A stretch of DNA of 64,000 bases from Chrysomallon squamiferum (GCA_012295275.1 CM022668.1:7524318-7588317), one strand, 5' to 3'; shown: positions 37,241-48,340, numbered from the stretch's first letter. A program made the numbers and translations. The notes: generated from the sequence alone by a model not told the origin.

Positions 37241-37392
37241 TGAAAAACCTATTTTATTTTATTTTTAATTTTTAAAATAAATAAATAAATAAATGCATTA
37301 TATTAATTTCAAAAAAAATTTATGTACAAAAGCGAAAAGAGGATATTCAAGGGAAATAACTCCTGTACACTTAAATAGAAAGACAACTAGTA
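37241..37392. other. AT-rich spacer
   Basis: Includes an AAAT run at 37276-37295. Confidence 0.4.
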
Positions 37393-37470
37393 TAGAGTGT
37401 AGCTCAGTGGTTAGAGTTGTTGTGACTTGCAAATGGTCCAGTAGTATTTTGATATTCATTCACTGAAACT
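37393..37470 (+). mobile_element. tRNA-derived SINE-like fragment
   Basis: TAGCTCAGTGGTTAGAG at 37400-37416 is an excellent RNA polymerase III A-box, of the type at the 5' end of tRNA-derived SINEs. The expected B-box position (TATTTTGATATTC, near 37445) is eroded, and there is no complete tRNA cloverleaf, so this is a decayed SINE head rather than a tRNA gene. Confidence 0.68.
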
Positions 37471-38025
37471 GACATCTGTTAATTATTTTTATTTTTATTT
37501 TATGATATATATATATATATACACACACATATATATATGTATTTACTTTGTAATTCATATATGAATAAATATATGAAAACTGAAAGAAATATTCATTTAT
37601 TTTACATATTTTGATAATATTTTGCCACACTCATAAATACAAACACCCACCCACTCACACACACATATATGTATATACACACAAAACACACACAATACCT
37701 AACACAAATACACACACACATGTATGTATACAATATTTTAATGTTATATCTGTGATTCAATCATTCATTCTAAACAAAATATTGGAACAAACAGAATATT
37801 CTTTTTTCTAGATCTGTAAAAATTATACCCCACACAAATCATTTTATGTTTTGTTTGTTGTTATCTGCATTTTCAAGCTTTCCCATTAAAATGAATCTGA
37901 TACAAACACATGAATAGTTATTGTCCATTATATAAATTCATATTACAAACTTAATGTAAATATTAACCATTAAATTTACATATCATAAACATTTAATTTA
38001 CTGCAAGGCTACACAAGTTATACAG
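37471..38025. other. TA/CA short tracts and unique AT-rich DNA
   Basis: TA run near 37504-37520, CA-rich sequence at 37628-37722, unique to 38025. No gene. Confidence 0.5.
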
Positions 38026-38650
38026 TCAATAAAAAGGGGTAATTAAGTGTGAAATAAAATATAAAAGAAGATGATAAATAAATAAATATTTTAAAAAGTA
38101 ATGAATAAACAAATTAGTAATGAATATAAAAGAGAAACTAATAAATAAATATATAATAATTACGTAAAAGAAAATATTAAATAAATAAATATGAAAGAAG
38201 TTATAGACATGTGTATAAATATAAAAATTAAATAAATAAATAAATATAAAAATATAACCAATTATATAAATATAATAAAGAAAATAATTTGATAAAAAAG
38301 TAAAAGAACAGTAATAAATAAATAAATACATAAATTTAAAAAATGAGTAAAAATGAAAAAATAAATGTGAAAAAAACTTGTAAAATATATTTTTTAAAAT
38401 TAATTTAATGAAATATGATAATGTTTGAATAATAATATAAAAAGGAAGAAAAAAAGGAAAAAATAAAGAAAGAAAACTAAAAAAACTAAAAAAATAAAAA
38501 AACAAAGAAAGAAATAATAAATAAATAAATAAAAATTATAAAAATTAAGAAAAAAATGGAAAGAAATAATAATAATAATAAAATATATATATATATATAT
38601 ATATAAAACAAAACAACACAAAAAAACATAAATAATAATGAAAAGAAAAA
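38026..38650. repeat. (AAAT)n-like A-rich array
   Basis: AAAT, ATAAATAT and AAAG units, highly decayed, with a TA run at 38583-38604. Minus-strand hydrophobic reading frames of up to 159 codons are repeat translations. Confidence 0.9.
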
Positions 38651-38726
38651 ACTGTTTTTAAAATATTATGACTGCATTTAACAGGGTTTTTTTTCTTCTA
38701 TTTACTTATAAAAACATTTTTATCAG

Positions 38727-38777
38727 GCAATAAAACGACAACCAAATGATTCAGTTTCAACATTACGAGCAACACAG
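38727..38777 (+). CDS. Candidate 51-nt microexon of an unidentified gene
   Basis: A pyrimidine-rich tract (T9 then CTTCTATTTACTT, 38689-38709) and TTTTTATCAG (to 38726) precede the block; the strong donor ACACAG|GTAAGTA follows at 38778. The 51 nt are open in only one frame, phase 0, giving AIKRQPNDSVSTLRATQ. The two other frames hit stops. The charged, serine/threonine-rich peptide would suit a microexon. I do not recognise it. It lies on the opposite strand from the 4737-4811 exon and from the recursive splice signature, so either two genes overlap or one of these calls is wrong. Confidence 0.33.
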
Positions 38778-38995
38778 GTAAGTAAAAATGTCACAACTGA
38801 CAAAACATTTTTTAAAAACCCACACAGGTAAATTGGAGGTGAGTGGATCCATGATTACTGCTGGTTTCATGAAAACAGACAAAGATTCCTCTGAAATCAG
38901 TCGCATGCTGGGTATTGTACTTGTGTGTACGTCGACGAATTGAAACTGAACTTTTTATGACACCAGCTTTAAGTCACGTGATATTTTTATTATTA
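38778..38995. promoter_or_regulatory. Candidate conserved non-coding element
   Basis: Unique block. TTTTTATGACACCAGC (38953-38968) shares TTTATGACACCA with the element at 51400-51471, and it has an ACGTCGACG word upstream and TCACGTGA (E-box) downstream. A further donor-like GGAG|GTGAGTGG is at 38839. Function is inference. Confidence 0.42.
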
Positions 38996-39250
38996 TCATT
39001 ATTAGTGGATATGAATACACAGGCATAAACTGTCTGTTTGTGTGTGTGTTTGTTTGTGCATGAGAAGTGTATATGTAAATATGACTGTTAAATCTGCGTG
39101 CATGGGTATTTGTAACTGTGAAACTGTATATATTTATATATACCACTGTCTCTGTGTAATGCAAGGTGGTATGTGTGTATGTGTGTGTGTGTGTGTGTGT
39201 GTATGTGTGTGTGTGTGTTTGTGTTTTACATGTATATTTTAATTTTAGTT
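38996..39250. repeat. (GT)n-rich tract
   Basis: Decayed GTGT/TGTA sequence with a (GT)n core at 39173-39226. Confidence 0.85.
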
Positions 39251-39430
39251 TCACTGACTGCTTTATATATATATATATATAAAATCCTAATTTAAATCAT
39301 ATACTCATGATGTTACAAGTTATAATTTTCAAAACTACAGGTAAGTACAGGTATTTTTATACCTGTTAATTAAAAAAAAAGATACTCACAGTTTCACAGG
39401 TAACAACAACTAAACTATTGTTTAAAAACA
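39251..39430. other. Unique AT-rich DNA with several CAG|GTA words
   Basis: ACTACAG|GTAAGTACAG (donor-like, plus strand, 39337-39353) and TTTCACAG|GTAACAAC near 39395. No coding block precedes them. A TA run is at 39265-39280. Confidence 0.35.
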
Positions 39431-39438
39431 GTCATGGT

Positions 39439-39470
39439 ACTTACCTGAAAAAGAAGAAAAATACAAATTA
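39439..39470 (-). promoter_or_regulatory. Recursive (ratchet) splice site, zero-length exon signature
   Basis: On the minus strand a pyrimidine tract TTTTTCTTCTTTTTCAG is followed at once by GTAAGTACC, so an ideal 3' splice site abuts an ideal 5' splice site with no exon between (junction between plus-strand 39445 and 39444). This is the known architecture of recursive splice sites in long introns of flies and vertebrates. It agrees in strand and order with the minus-strand exon at 4737-4811. Confidence 0.6.
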
Positions 39471-39640
39471 AGTTCATTTGAACTGAACATGTATCAATTT
39501 TACAAATAAATAAATATATTGATTTATTCTATACATAAATAAACACACATATATAAAATTGTAACAGATATAAACTGAATGCAATCACAAAATGAAAAAA
39601 ATATATTTTGAGTTCATTCAAGTGTTGTTTTATTAAGTAT
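39471..39640. other. AT-rich unique DNA
   Basis: Nothing further recognised. Confidence 0.4.
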
Positions 39641-40040
39641 CTCAATGTTGTGTGTGTGTGTGTGTGTGTGCATTTATATAATTATGTATGCATGTATGTA
39701 TTATGAATATATCATTTATGCATGTATGTATCTATATATATATATATCATTTATATATCGATCTATGTATGTATCATTTATGTATGTACATGTATGGATT
39801 TATGTATATATAATGTGTTTTTATATTTGTATATGTATGTATGTATGTATGTATGGAGGTATGTATGTGTGTATGTGTGTATGTGTGTATGTATGTATGT
39901 GTGTATGTATATATGTGTATATGTATGTATGTTGTATGTATGTATGTATGTATATATGCATATACATCTGTCTGTCTATGTATGTGTAGGTGTATATATA
40001 TTTATGTGCATTCTGTCTGTCTGTATATTTGATGCATGTT
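39641..40040. repeat. (GT)n and (TATG)n tract
   Basis: GT core at 39650-39668 and TATG/TGTA units with variants to 40030. Confidence 0.93.
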
Positions 40041-40385
40041 TATATCTTCTACACCTTTCCTTTCTTCCCCCCACCCCATTTTGTTTATTACATAGATAAG
40101 TTTATATTCTGATATAAGAGATAACAACTATCTAGGTGTTATTAAACTGTGAAAACATACACTCATGTTAGATCTAATTACCCTTTCTTATTCTCTCTCT
40201 ACAATAAATTTAAAGTCTATAATTATTGATAATAAACAATCTAATAAGATATTCGAAAAATAAAACTCCATTTATTACAACAAATATTGGCAAGGATATT
40301 TGAAATTAGTTTTCTGTAAGAAATGAATCAAGCAGAAATAAATGTAAAAATAATAAATGAATAAATAAAGAGATAAGTAAATAGA
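40041..40385. other. Unique AT-rich DNA
   Basis: No supported feature. Confidence 0.4.
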
Positions 40386-40482
40386 TAAATTAAAATAATA
40401 ATAATAATAATAATAATAATAGTGATAATAAATAATAATAATAACATAATAATAATAAGAAGAAGAAGAAGAAGAGATAATA

Positions 40483-40521
<39 letters not shown>

Positions 40522-40530
40522 TAAAATTAA
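40386..40530. repeat. (AAT)n microsatellite
   Basis: AAT units with a (GAA)n interruption at 40456-40474. Confidence 0.95.
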
Positions 40531-40640
40531 TAAAATTAAAATTAAAAAAAATTAACAAGGAAAATTTTAAATTTTAAATTTAAATTAATGATAATAAAAC
40601 GCTACAAAGAAGTTAAATCACTAGAATTATTTTGGGAAAT
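40531..40640. other. AT-rich spacer
   Basis: Nothing recognised. Confidence 0.4.
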
Positions 40641-40830
40641 GCTGAAAATTGTAAAAATATTTTCAGTTGTTATCTGCAGTGCTTCTGTGGGAGGGATCAT
40701 TTGTGAATCTTGTAACAAGCAGACTTCAATTCTCTAATGGAGTTATTGCCATGGAAACAGTTGACTGACAATACAACTTCCATTAAGTTAAAAACAGAGA
40801 TATTTACGCCAAAATGGGTGCATATTAAAA
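40641..40830. promoter_or_regulatory. Candidate conserved non-coding element with X-box
   Basis: Unique block. ATTGCCATGGAAAC (40745-40758) is one base from the RFX X-box palindrome, next to AGTTGACTGACA; GTGGGAGGGATCATTTGTG is at 40687-40705. All frames are interrupted. Confidence 0.42.
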
Positions 40831-41400
40831 TGTAATTTAGGGGAAAATAAAGAAAATATTAAAAAAATCAAAATAATGAAAAAATAAAAACGTGGATGTT
40901 AAATCAACTTTGTGAATTGAAGAATACTAAATAAGTTATTCAAAATAAATAAATAATTAAATAAATAAATAAACAAAAAATACTAACTTTAATTTACTTT
41001 ACAATACTTGATACTGTCATTTTATAACTGTATTTCTGTGTGTGTGTCTGTGTGTGTGTGTTTGTGTGTGTATGGTGCATGCATATGTGTGTGTTGTGTG
41101 TCAATGTTAAAATGTGCTAACTGCATTATTAAAATACAATAATTCTTTCCATATTCTAAAATTAAAATGGCTAATATATGATTTCTATCTTTGATTATTG
41201 TAGTTTTATAGTATGTGTTCTTTGATTTAAGAAAATATTACAAGGATGGATCTAAGATGTCAGAAAGGGGTGACATTATGAGGAAGGATTCAGGTGCAAA
41301 AAGAAAAGAAGAAATTTAGGAAAGAAAGGGAAAAGAAATAATGGAAGAAAGAAGGAAAAAATAGTTCAGAAAAAAATAGGGTACCAGATGTAGCCTTTAT
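40831..41400. other. AT-rich DNA with a GT tract and purine-rich stretch
   Basis: AAAT at 40945-40975, GT-rich 41035-41100, a GAAA/GGAAAG purine stretch at 41240-41375. No gene. Confidence 0.5.
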
Positions 41401-41419
41401 AATATATTTTTTGTGTGTG

Positions 41420-41471
<52 letters not shown>

Positions 41472-41770
41472 TATATCTGTAAAAAAAAATACTGATTTAA
41501 AAATAGAACATTATATTTTCCCTTCTGACATTTTTCCAAATGACATTATGTAATTGACTGTGTAATTAAGTGTAATACAGTTTAATACAATTACATGTAT
41601 CACTTTGTTACTCATTACAAACAGCATCTAATGAGTTTAGTCATGTTACTATTTGTGTAACAATGTTAAACTACATACAACATTGTGTTATGTCTACTAA
41701 TGTTATTAGTGAGACTTTTTAGAACAATGGATTTAGTTATATTCTATTTTAAAATATTTTGCACTCAGAC
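41401..41770. repeat. (GT)n microsatellite and unique flank
   Basis: (GT)n at 41411-41468. The flank to 41770 is unique and carries TAATTGACTGTGTAATTAAG near 41550. Confidence 0.85.
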
Positions 41771-42250
<480 letters not shown>

Positions 42251-42520
42251 TCTCTGTTACATGTTTTAACAAATCAGCTGATTCAGACACACCCTCTGTT
42301 AAAACTGCTGGATCCTCCCCTGCATGTCGCATGTGATTTGTATCAGATTTCTTTTCAGGGTCAGTGAATGTTTTATTCTGATATTTTAATCAGAGCAACA
42401 TTCTCATTATCAGATTGAAAAGCTGTGAAACAAGCAGCTTAGTTCAGATGTTTATCGCGCAGCTTAGTTCAGATGTTTATCAAGGTGAAAATAATCTTAA
42501 CCTGCCTCACACCTGTGTTT
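42251..42520. promoter_or_regulatory. Unique block with 23-bp direct duplication
   Basis: AACAAATCAGCTGATTCAG near 42269 contains the palindrome ATCAGCTGAT. The word GCAGCTTAGTTCAGATGTTT (plus ATC) is present at 42434-42456 and again at 42459-42481. Composition is above background GC. Regulatory role is inferred. Confidence 0.35.
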
Positions 42521-42816
42521 TCTTTTCTTTTTTTAACTTTAACATTTTTCAAATCTTTTACTGTTTTTCTTATTGTTATTGTCTTTTTTTTTTTTTTTTT
42601 TTTTTTTTTGTTATCGTTGTAAATGTTGTAGTTGTCAACATTTTTGTTGTTGTTAATTTTGATCTTTTGTTCTTAATATCACTGTTAAAATTATTTTCAT
42701 ACTACTACTGCTGATGATTTTGCTACTACAACTACATCTTCTACTAACACTATTACTACTACTGCTGTTGCTAATATTATTATTGTTGTTACCATCATAA
42801 TCATAATTATTATTAT

Positions 42817-42848
<32 letters not shown>

Positions 42849-42870
42849 TTATTATAATTATCATTGTCAT
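42521..42870. repeat. Poly-T and (ATT/ACT)n trinucleotide tract
   Basis: T-rich with a poly-T run at 42582-42609, then ACT, ATT, GTT units with a pure (CTA)n at 42819-42848. Confidence 0.9.
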
Positions 42871-43010
42871 TATAGCTGTCACACTCATTACAGGCAATCA
42901 TGCCTTAAACAAATTTCTTAATATACTGTAAACAAATATTATATTCTTTATTTATTTATTTTTTACCTGTCAGGCAGGATTACTGTCAACACAAAACAAA
43001 GTGATTATTA
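42871..43010. other. Unique spacer
   Basis: AT-rich; contains TTTACCTGTCAGGCAGG near 42962. Confidence 0.35.
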
Positions 43011-44089
43011 GATACACAAAGGAAAGAAAAAACAGTGTCTAAAAAACACCACAGAAAAAAAAAATAATTCAAGTATGCGATACAGGGTGTGTTCTCAACA
43101 CAACAAAAACTGTCATTACAAATAAAAATTGTTAATTTTTTTTTTTTTTCATTTACCTGTTCAAACATATTTTAATGATAACAATGGAGATGATTTGAAA
43201 TGTGGTTATTTTTGACACTGGTAGCCTTCGAGTGAAATAAAGTGTTTGTCCTTGGGGGAGGGGATGGGTAGGTGGGTGGGAGATATGTATCTAAGTAAGC
43301 ATGTATGTATGTATGTATGTATGTATGTCCTTAATTTGTTGTTGTGTATCTGTGTTTGAATATAATGTGTGTTTAGTTTATTTTTATATAGTTATGCATG
43401 TGCATGTGTGTTTATGTCTGAGTAATAATTACTATACTGATTACTTTGTTCAACATAGAATCCTTTATTATATATATATATACACACACATAGGTTATCA
43501 TACACATACACACACATACACACATATACACATATACATAGGTTATCATTACAATGTATTAATAGAGATAGTGATTAAAACAATGTACTCTTGTAAAATG
43601 AAATTGTCACAATTCAGTGTTTATTCGTATTATATGATGTTATTGAAAATATCGAACTTGGAAATGGTCAATATTTTGAGATAGAATGAATGAAAGAATA
43701 AAGAATGAATGAATGAATGAATCATTACCCATCAGTATGAAACCAATAGCAATTAGTTGTCAATGGAATTGTATGTGAATGCACAACATCAGTGAATCAA
43801 TATTTAAATGTATTTTCATCCAGGAAAAATCATCACCATCATCATCATCATCACCATTAAACACACCAGCATAAAGAAAACACTGAGTATGCAATACAAT
43901 GTGTATTTACTGTAACAAAAAAATCCCATTATAAAATAATAATTAGTAAATGTATTTCTCATATTCCTGTCCAAACATATTTCAATGATGACAATGGAGG
44001 TCATTTGAAAAGTGGCTGTTTTTGACAAAGTAGTCTTCAATTGAAATAAAGTGTTTGAGTATGTATGGGGGAAGGGGAAGGGTATGTGG

Positions 44090-44140
<51 letters not shown>

Positions 44141-44400
44141 ATGTGCATACATGTGCATATGTATAGAAGGTAAAAATCTAATTTATACACTAATATTGTC
44201 CAAGTTATAAAATGAAAGAATGAAAGAAATAATGAATGAACAATGAATGAATAAAGAATGAATGAATGAATGAAGAATGAATAAATGAATGAATGATATC
44301 CCATCAATATGAAATCAGTAGCAACTAGTTAGAAAAAGAATTGTAAAAAAATTAATGTAATGTCATCCAGAAAATTATTATCAGCATCATAATCATCATT
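43011..44400. repeat. Tandem segmental duplication, two diverged copies
   Basis: Copy 1 (about 43030-43840) and copy 2 (about 43880-44400) share, in the same order, an AAAAACACC/GAAAACAC - AGTATGC(G/A)ATACA segment, CAAACATATTT(T/C)AATGAT (43163 and 43972), TTGAAATAAAGTGTTTG-like sequence followed by a G-rich motif, a variable GT/CATA middle, a GAAT repeat, then ATGAAA(C/T)CA(A/G)TAGCAA and TCATCCAG(G/A)AAA ending in CATCAT repeat. Copy 1 has the longer microsatellite middle. The 163-codon minus-strand frame in copy 2 is not supported as a gene. Confidence 0.9.
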
Positions 44401-44485
44401 ATTATTTCAATTATTATTATTATTATTTCAATTATTATTATTATTATTATTTCAATTATTATTATTATTATTATTATTATTGTTA
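44401..44485. repeat. (ATT)n with TTTCA interruptions
   Basis: ATTATT runs broken by three copies of ATTTCAATT, spaced about 26-29 bp. Confidence 0.92.
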
Positions 44486-44717
44486 TAAGACTCTAAAAGA
44501 AATAGATTTTCAAACTCCTCCAAATCAAACAGTACAGTTTTCACTCACAGGTGGAGGATTAACAACTCACAGATAATACTTAGTTGTGGATTAATGAGCA
44601 GGTAAGAAAATACAGTTAATCCAGATTAGCATAATCTGACCATTTTGAACTCTTAGTATGCTCAAACTAATGTTCATGCATTCCTGTCACTTTGATTTAA
44701 GATATCACATTTTAATA

Positions 44718-44720
<3 letters not shown>
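44486..44720. promoter_or_regulatory. Candidate non-coding element with K50 homeodomain-type sites
   Basis: Unique block with GGAGGATTAACAAC (44552-44565), GTGGATTAATGAGC (44585-44598) and GTTAATCCAGATTAG (44616-44630): three GGATTA/TAATCC Otx-Pitx-Gsc type sites within about 80 bp. All frames are interrupted. Confidence 0.42.
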
Positions 44721-44748
<28 letters not shown>

Positions 44749-44935
44749 TTATATGTATGTATGTATGTATCTATGTATATATGTATGTGTGTGTGTGTGT
44801 TTATGCATACACACACACACATAAATGAAAAATGATTTATTTTATTAAATCTCTATGTATAAAAATTGTGAGTTTGTGACAGGATTAGGCAAAAGTTAAA
44901 TGAGGCCACTAAGGGGAATTGATCTTTTGACTCAT
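44721..44935. repeat. GT/TATG tract and unique flank
   Basis: GT core at 44719-44738, TATG units to 44780, CA run near 44810, then unique. Confidence 0.75.
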
Positions 44936-45500
44936 CACATCTCAGAGGGAAAGAGAGAGAGAAGGCAAGTAGAGAAAAGAAAAGATATAGAAAGAAAGAG
45001 AAAGTGAAAAATGAAAGAACAGAGAATGACACAATAAATGATATGAGAGATAGATAGAAAAGAAAACAGAAAAATAGAATGAAAAAGAGAATAAAAGAGA
45101 GAGAGAATGAAAGAACTGAGAAAGATAAATAAATATAAAAATACAAAGATAGCGAGAAAGTAAGAAAAAGATGCAGAAAAGAGAAAGAGAAAAACCAGAA
45201 TAAAAGAATAAGATTCAAAGAGATAGACAGAAATAGAAAAATAAAAAAAAGAGAAATGGAAACAGAGAAAGATAAAAAAAAGGAACAAGAAAAGAGAGAA
45301 ATAAAATAAAAAGAAGAAGAAGAAGAAGAAACATAAAAAAGTAAGAAGAAAAATTAGAAGAAAGAGGAAAACTAGAGAAGAAGAGAAAGAGAAAGAAGAA
45401 GAGAAAAAATAAAAAAGAAGATAAAAAAAGAAAAAAAACCTATAAAGAAGAAGAAGAAGAAACCAGAAAGAAGATTAAAAGCAGAAACAAGATACTACTT
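44936..45500. repeat. Long purine-rich GA/GAAA/GAAG tract
   Basis: More than 500 bp of nearly pure purine on the plus strand with AGAAAGAG, GAAGAAGAA and AAAGAGAGA units. Minus-strand 117-121 codon frames are repeat translations. Confidence 0.92.
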
Positions 45501-45720
45501 GTGTTTTCACATACCTCTTCGAGTGGTAGTCGCAGATTTCCACCTTCGATACATATCAGTGCTGAGCGTGTGTCATTCCGAGAGTGACAATTACCAAAGT
45601 GTGTCACACACTAACCTTGTGTAACTACAACAGTCTCTGTCCCCCACCACGACCGGTCACACCCAATTACTTCCAAAAAACTCAATCAGAAAAAATACCC
45701 ACACGTCACTTTAATTAAAA
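45501..45720. promoter_or_regulatory. Strong candidate conserved block, possibly containing an exon
   Basis: GC-richer unique DNA between a purine tract and AT-rich DNA. On the minus strand, 45515-45610 is open for 32 codons and ends at a donor GAAGAG|GTATGTG; the acceptor-like GGTTAG at its start has a poor pyrimidine tract. The peptide includes SRNDTRSALICIEGG and is not recognised. CpG dinucleotides (TTCGAG, TTCGATAC, CCGAGAG, GACCGGTC) are unusually frequent. It could equally be a promoter or enhancer. Confidence 0.38.
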
Positions 45721-46025
45721 AACATAACAACAACAACAATACACCTGTTGTTCACATCCATCACGAAATAACATTTATATATATACATATACAGTATTAT
45801 TAAATCCTGTAGAACTTATATAAATATATTAAACTGTGTTTCCACCCATTGGCTCAGGCAGTGCAAGTAAATCTGTTTTTGGCAATTGATATAATATACA
45901 CATAATCCAGCATGAATGATGAGATCAAACGAGGTTGTACGACAAAGTTTTTCAAAGCGTGATACAATTGTAGTACAAAAGTGGATGGCAACGTTGAGTG
46001 GAGTCGTTGTGACGTGAAAATGACC
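45721..46025. other. Unique DNA
   Basis: Repeat-poor. The interval 45905-46015 has several CpGs (AAACGAGGTTGTACGAC, GAGTCGTTGTGACGTG) and may extend the preceding element. Confidence 0.35.
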
Positions 46026-46033
46026 TCACACTC

Positions 46034-46112
<79 letters not shown>

Positions 46113-46115
46113 GAG
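46026..46115. repeat. (CT)n-(GT)n compound microsatellite
   Basis: Short CT run then a (GT)n tract of about 64 bp. Confidence 0.96.
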
Positions 46116-46990
46116 GGGTGGAGAAGATAATGGAGTAATTAAACACAAAGGTGAAGACCAGTCACAGGCCATTAAACAAGAGTACAAAACACGTACATAA
46201 ATCATTCAGTTATCTCTCGCCCATACACGTACATACACACACTCCACCATGTTAGAAGAGCGACAACAAGCAAGTTCAATAAATACATGTATACCCATAC
46301 ACAGACATGCCCAGCACATTAGCTACAGACACTTACAGACAATGTGTATAGTACAGACACAGAAACACCCAGCAAATTAGACATAGACTCAGAAAATACA
46401 GATATTTTGACACAAACACAGACAAATGTTTGACACATACATCGTCATGTACAGTTACACTTAAACACAAAGTACCATGAAATAAAATCAGACAGACAGA
46501 CAGACAGACACACACACACATACAAATAACCATACACATATCCAGACAGAGAACATTAAAATGTTAAAACCATGTTTATCACAAACAAAAAATCTGAGTG
46601 GGTTCCCATCACTTCATTCTCTGTGTTAAAAACTGTTATCAACCTTTCACAATAAAACATCAGACCTGTGAAATAAAATAAATAAATACCCCATACCTTG
46701 TTAATTACCCACAATGCATCATAATACTTGTAAAAAAACAAAAAGTAATAATCTGAACCCACAGTAGATAATGGCATTCTTTGATCTAGACCTCTGGAGC
46801 AATGTGTATGTTTAGGTGGTAAAATTTGCAATAATTAAATAAACATAAACTAAAGGTTTTGAATTTTTTACAAACCATTTTCACCAATGAAAACATAATT
46901 TTTTTATCTTTATATTTTACATTTATATAATCATGGTCAGATTTATCTTTTTTCTCTACTCTTTATAATATACTAGTCACTGTATCAAGA
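46116..46990. other. Unique DNA with minor CA and CAGA repeats
   Basis: ACAGACA-type words at 46300-46400 and (CAGA)n at 46491-46509. The interval 46555-46850 is unique. A 91-codon minus-strand frame there has no splice context or recognisable motif. Confidence 0.45.
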
Positions 46991-47600
46991 CAAAAAAAAA
47001 GACAAAAAAAAAAAGAAGATATTTAAGTGATCATGCGTGGTAGTCTCCCTTTCTTCTCTTTAAACTTATCTATTTTTATCTTTCTTCCGTTTTAAAAAAA
47101 AAATTGATTTCTTAATTATTCTCAAAGTCAACTCATCACAAACTTCCACCTACTCAAAACCAATTCACAGCCTACTCAAAACTCACCCACTCAACATCCA
47201 TACTCTCTGACTTCTTAATAATCCATTAAATGATATAGCTTCTGTCTAACTGAATTTTGAACTCAGAGATGCAGAAACACACACATACCTAGATATAAAT
47301 GCACACACACACACACACATATACAAACACACACAAGACAAACACACACACACAAATACTTAACATGTACCTATACTTATAGTCACACACAGATATTAAA
47401 CATAGAGACACACACACACACACACATAACATATACAATTAGATAACATATACATATACAGAATCAGATATCCATATCTATATATTCCTCACACACATAA
47501 ACCATGAACAGACACATAATGGCCACGCACAGACATACACAGACAGACAGACAGACAGATAGATACTATTTTCTCACCATCACACATTTCTAGTGTACAG
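46991..47600. other. AT-rich DNA and CA-rich tract
   Basis: Poly-A stretches near 46990-47015. ACTCAAAAC-type words recur at 47150-47190. Impure (CA)n at 47278-47420. (CAGA)n at 47540-47560. Confidence 0.55.
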
Positions 47601-47815
47601 ACATGGAAGCTATATCTGACATATGTTAGTAGTTATAGCAACATCTGTTCTGTGTTTATTATTGCTCCAACCATTCCACTGCTCTGTGTACATTTTTACC
47701 TGCATCACGTATTCCCTAATTGCTTTTTCAGTTTTCATGTAGTAAATAAACAAAAATCTTCACCAATTTGTTAATAGTCTGGTGAAAGGGTAAATAAATA
47801 ATTTAGGTATATGTA
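47601..47815. other. Unique block
   Basis: Repeat-free, with GTAGTTATAGCAAC (47629-47642, two mismatches from the X-box palindrome). No exon is supported. Confidence 0.35.
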
Positions 47816-47906
47816 TCAATGATACATACATACATACATACAAACATACATACATACATACATACATACATACATACATACATACATACATACATACATA
47901 CATACA

Positions 47907-47940
<34 letters not shown>

Positions 47941-47957
47941 AACTCATACACATGCAC

Positions 47958-47991
<34 letters not shown>

Positions 47992-48340
47992 TGAGAAACA
48001 GATGGAGAGGAAGAGAGAGACAGAGAAATATAAAGGAGAGAGATATATTTGCAAAATAAGAATTGCAAGTAAGAATGAGAAAGAAAAACCCTGAGAAATA
48101 AAGAGTACACAATAGAGAGACAGACAGAATATATGACTGAGAGAAGAGAGTGAGAGAAAATGAGAGGGAAGGATTGCAAAATAAAGTGAAAAAGAAAAAG
48201 AAAGAGAAATAGAGGAAAAACAAATATGATGAGAGAGAGAGAGAAAAACACTGACAGAAAGACTGAACAGGAGAAAAACTGAGTGTGAGAGAAAGAGATG
48301 AGAGAGAGACAGAAGGAGAGATGAGAGACAAAGATAAAAC
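47816..48340. repeat. (CATA)n tract and purine-rich GA tract
   Basis: (CATA)n at 47823-47936, then GAGAGA/GAAA purine-rich sequence to about 48330. The long minus-strand frames (up to 242 codons) are repeat translations. Confidence 0.95.

Noticed and set aside
37400-37470. A functional tRNA gene
   Set aside because: Only the A-box region is preserved; no complete cloverleaf or good B-box.
39337-39353. Donor-like ACTACAG|GTAAGTACAG on the plus strand as an exon end
   Set aside because: No acceptor and open block upstream; sequence before it is AT-rich with stops.
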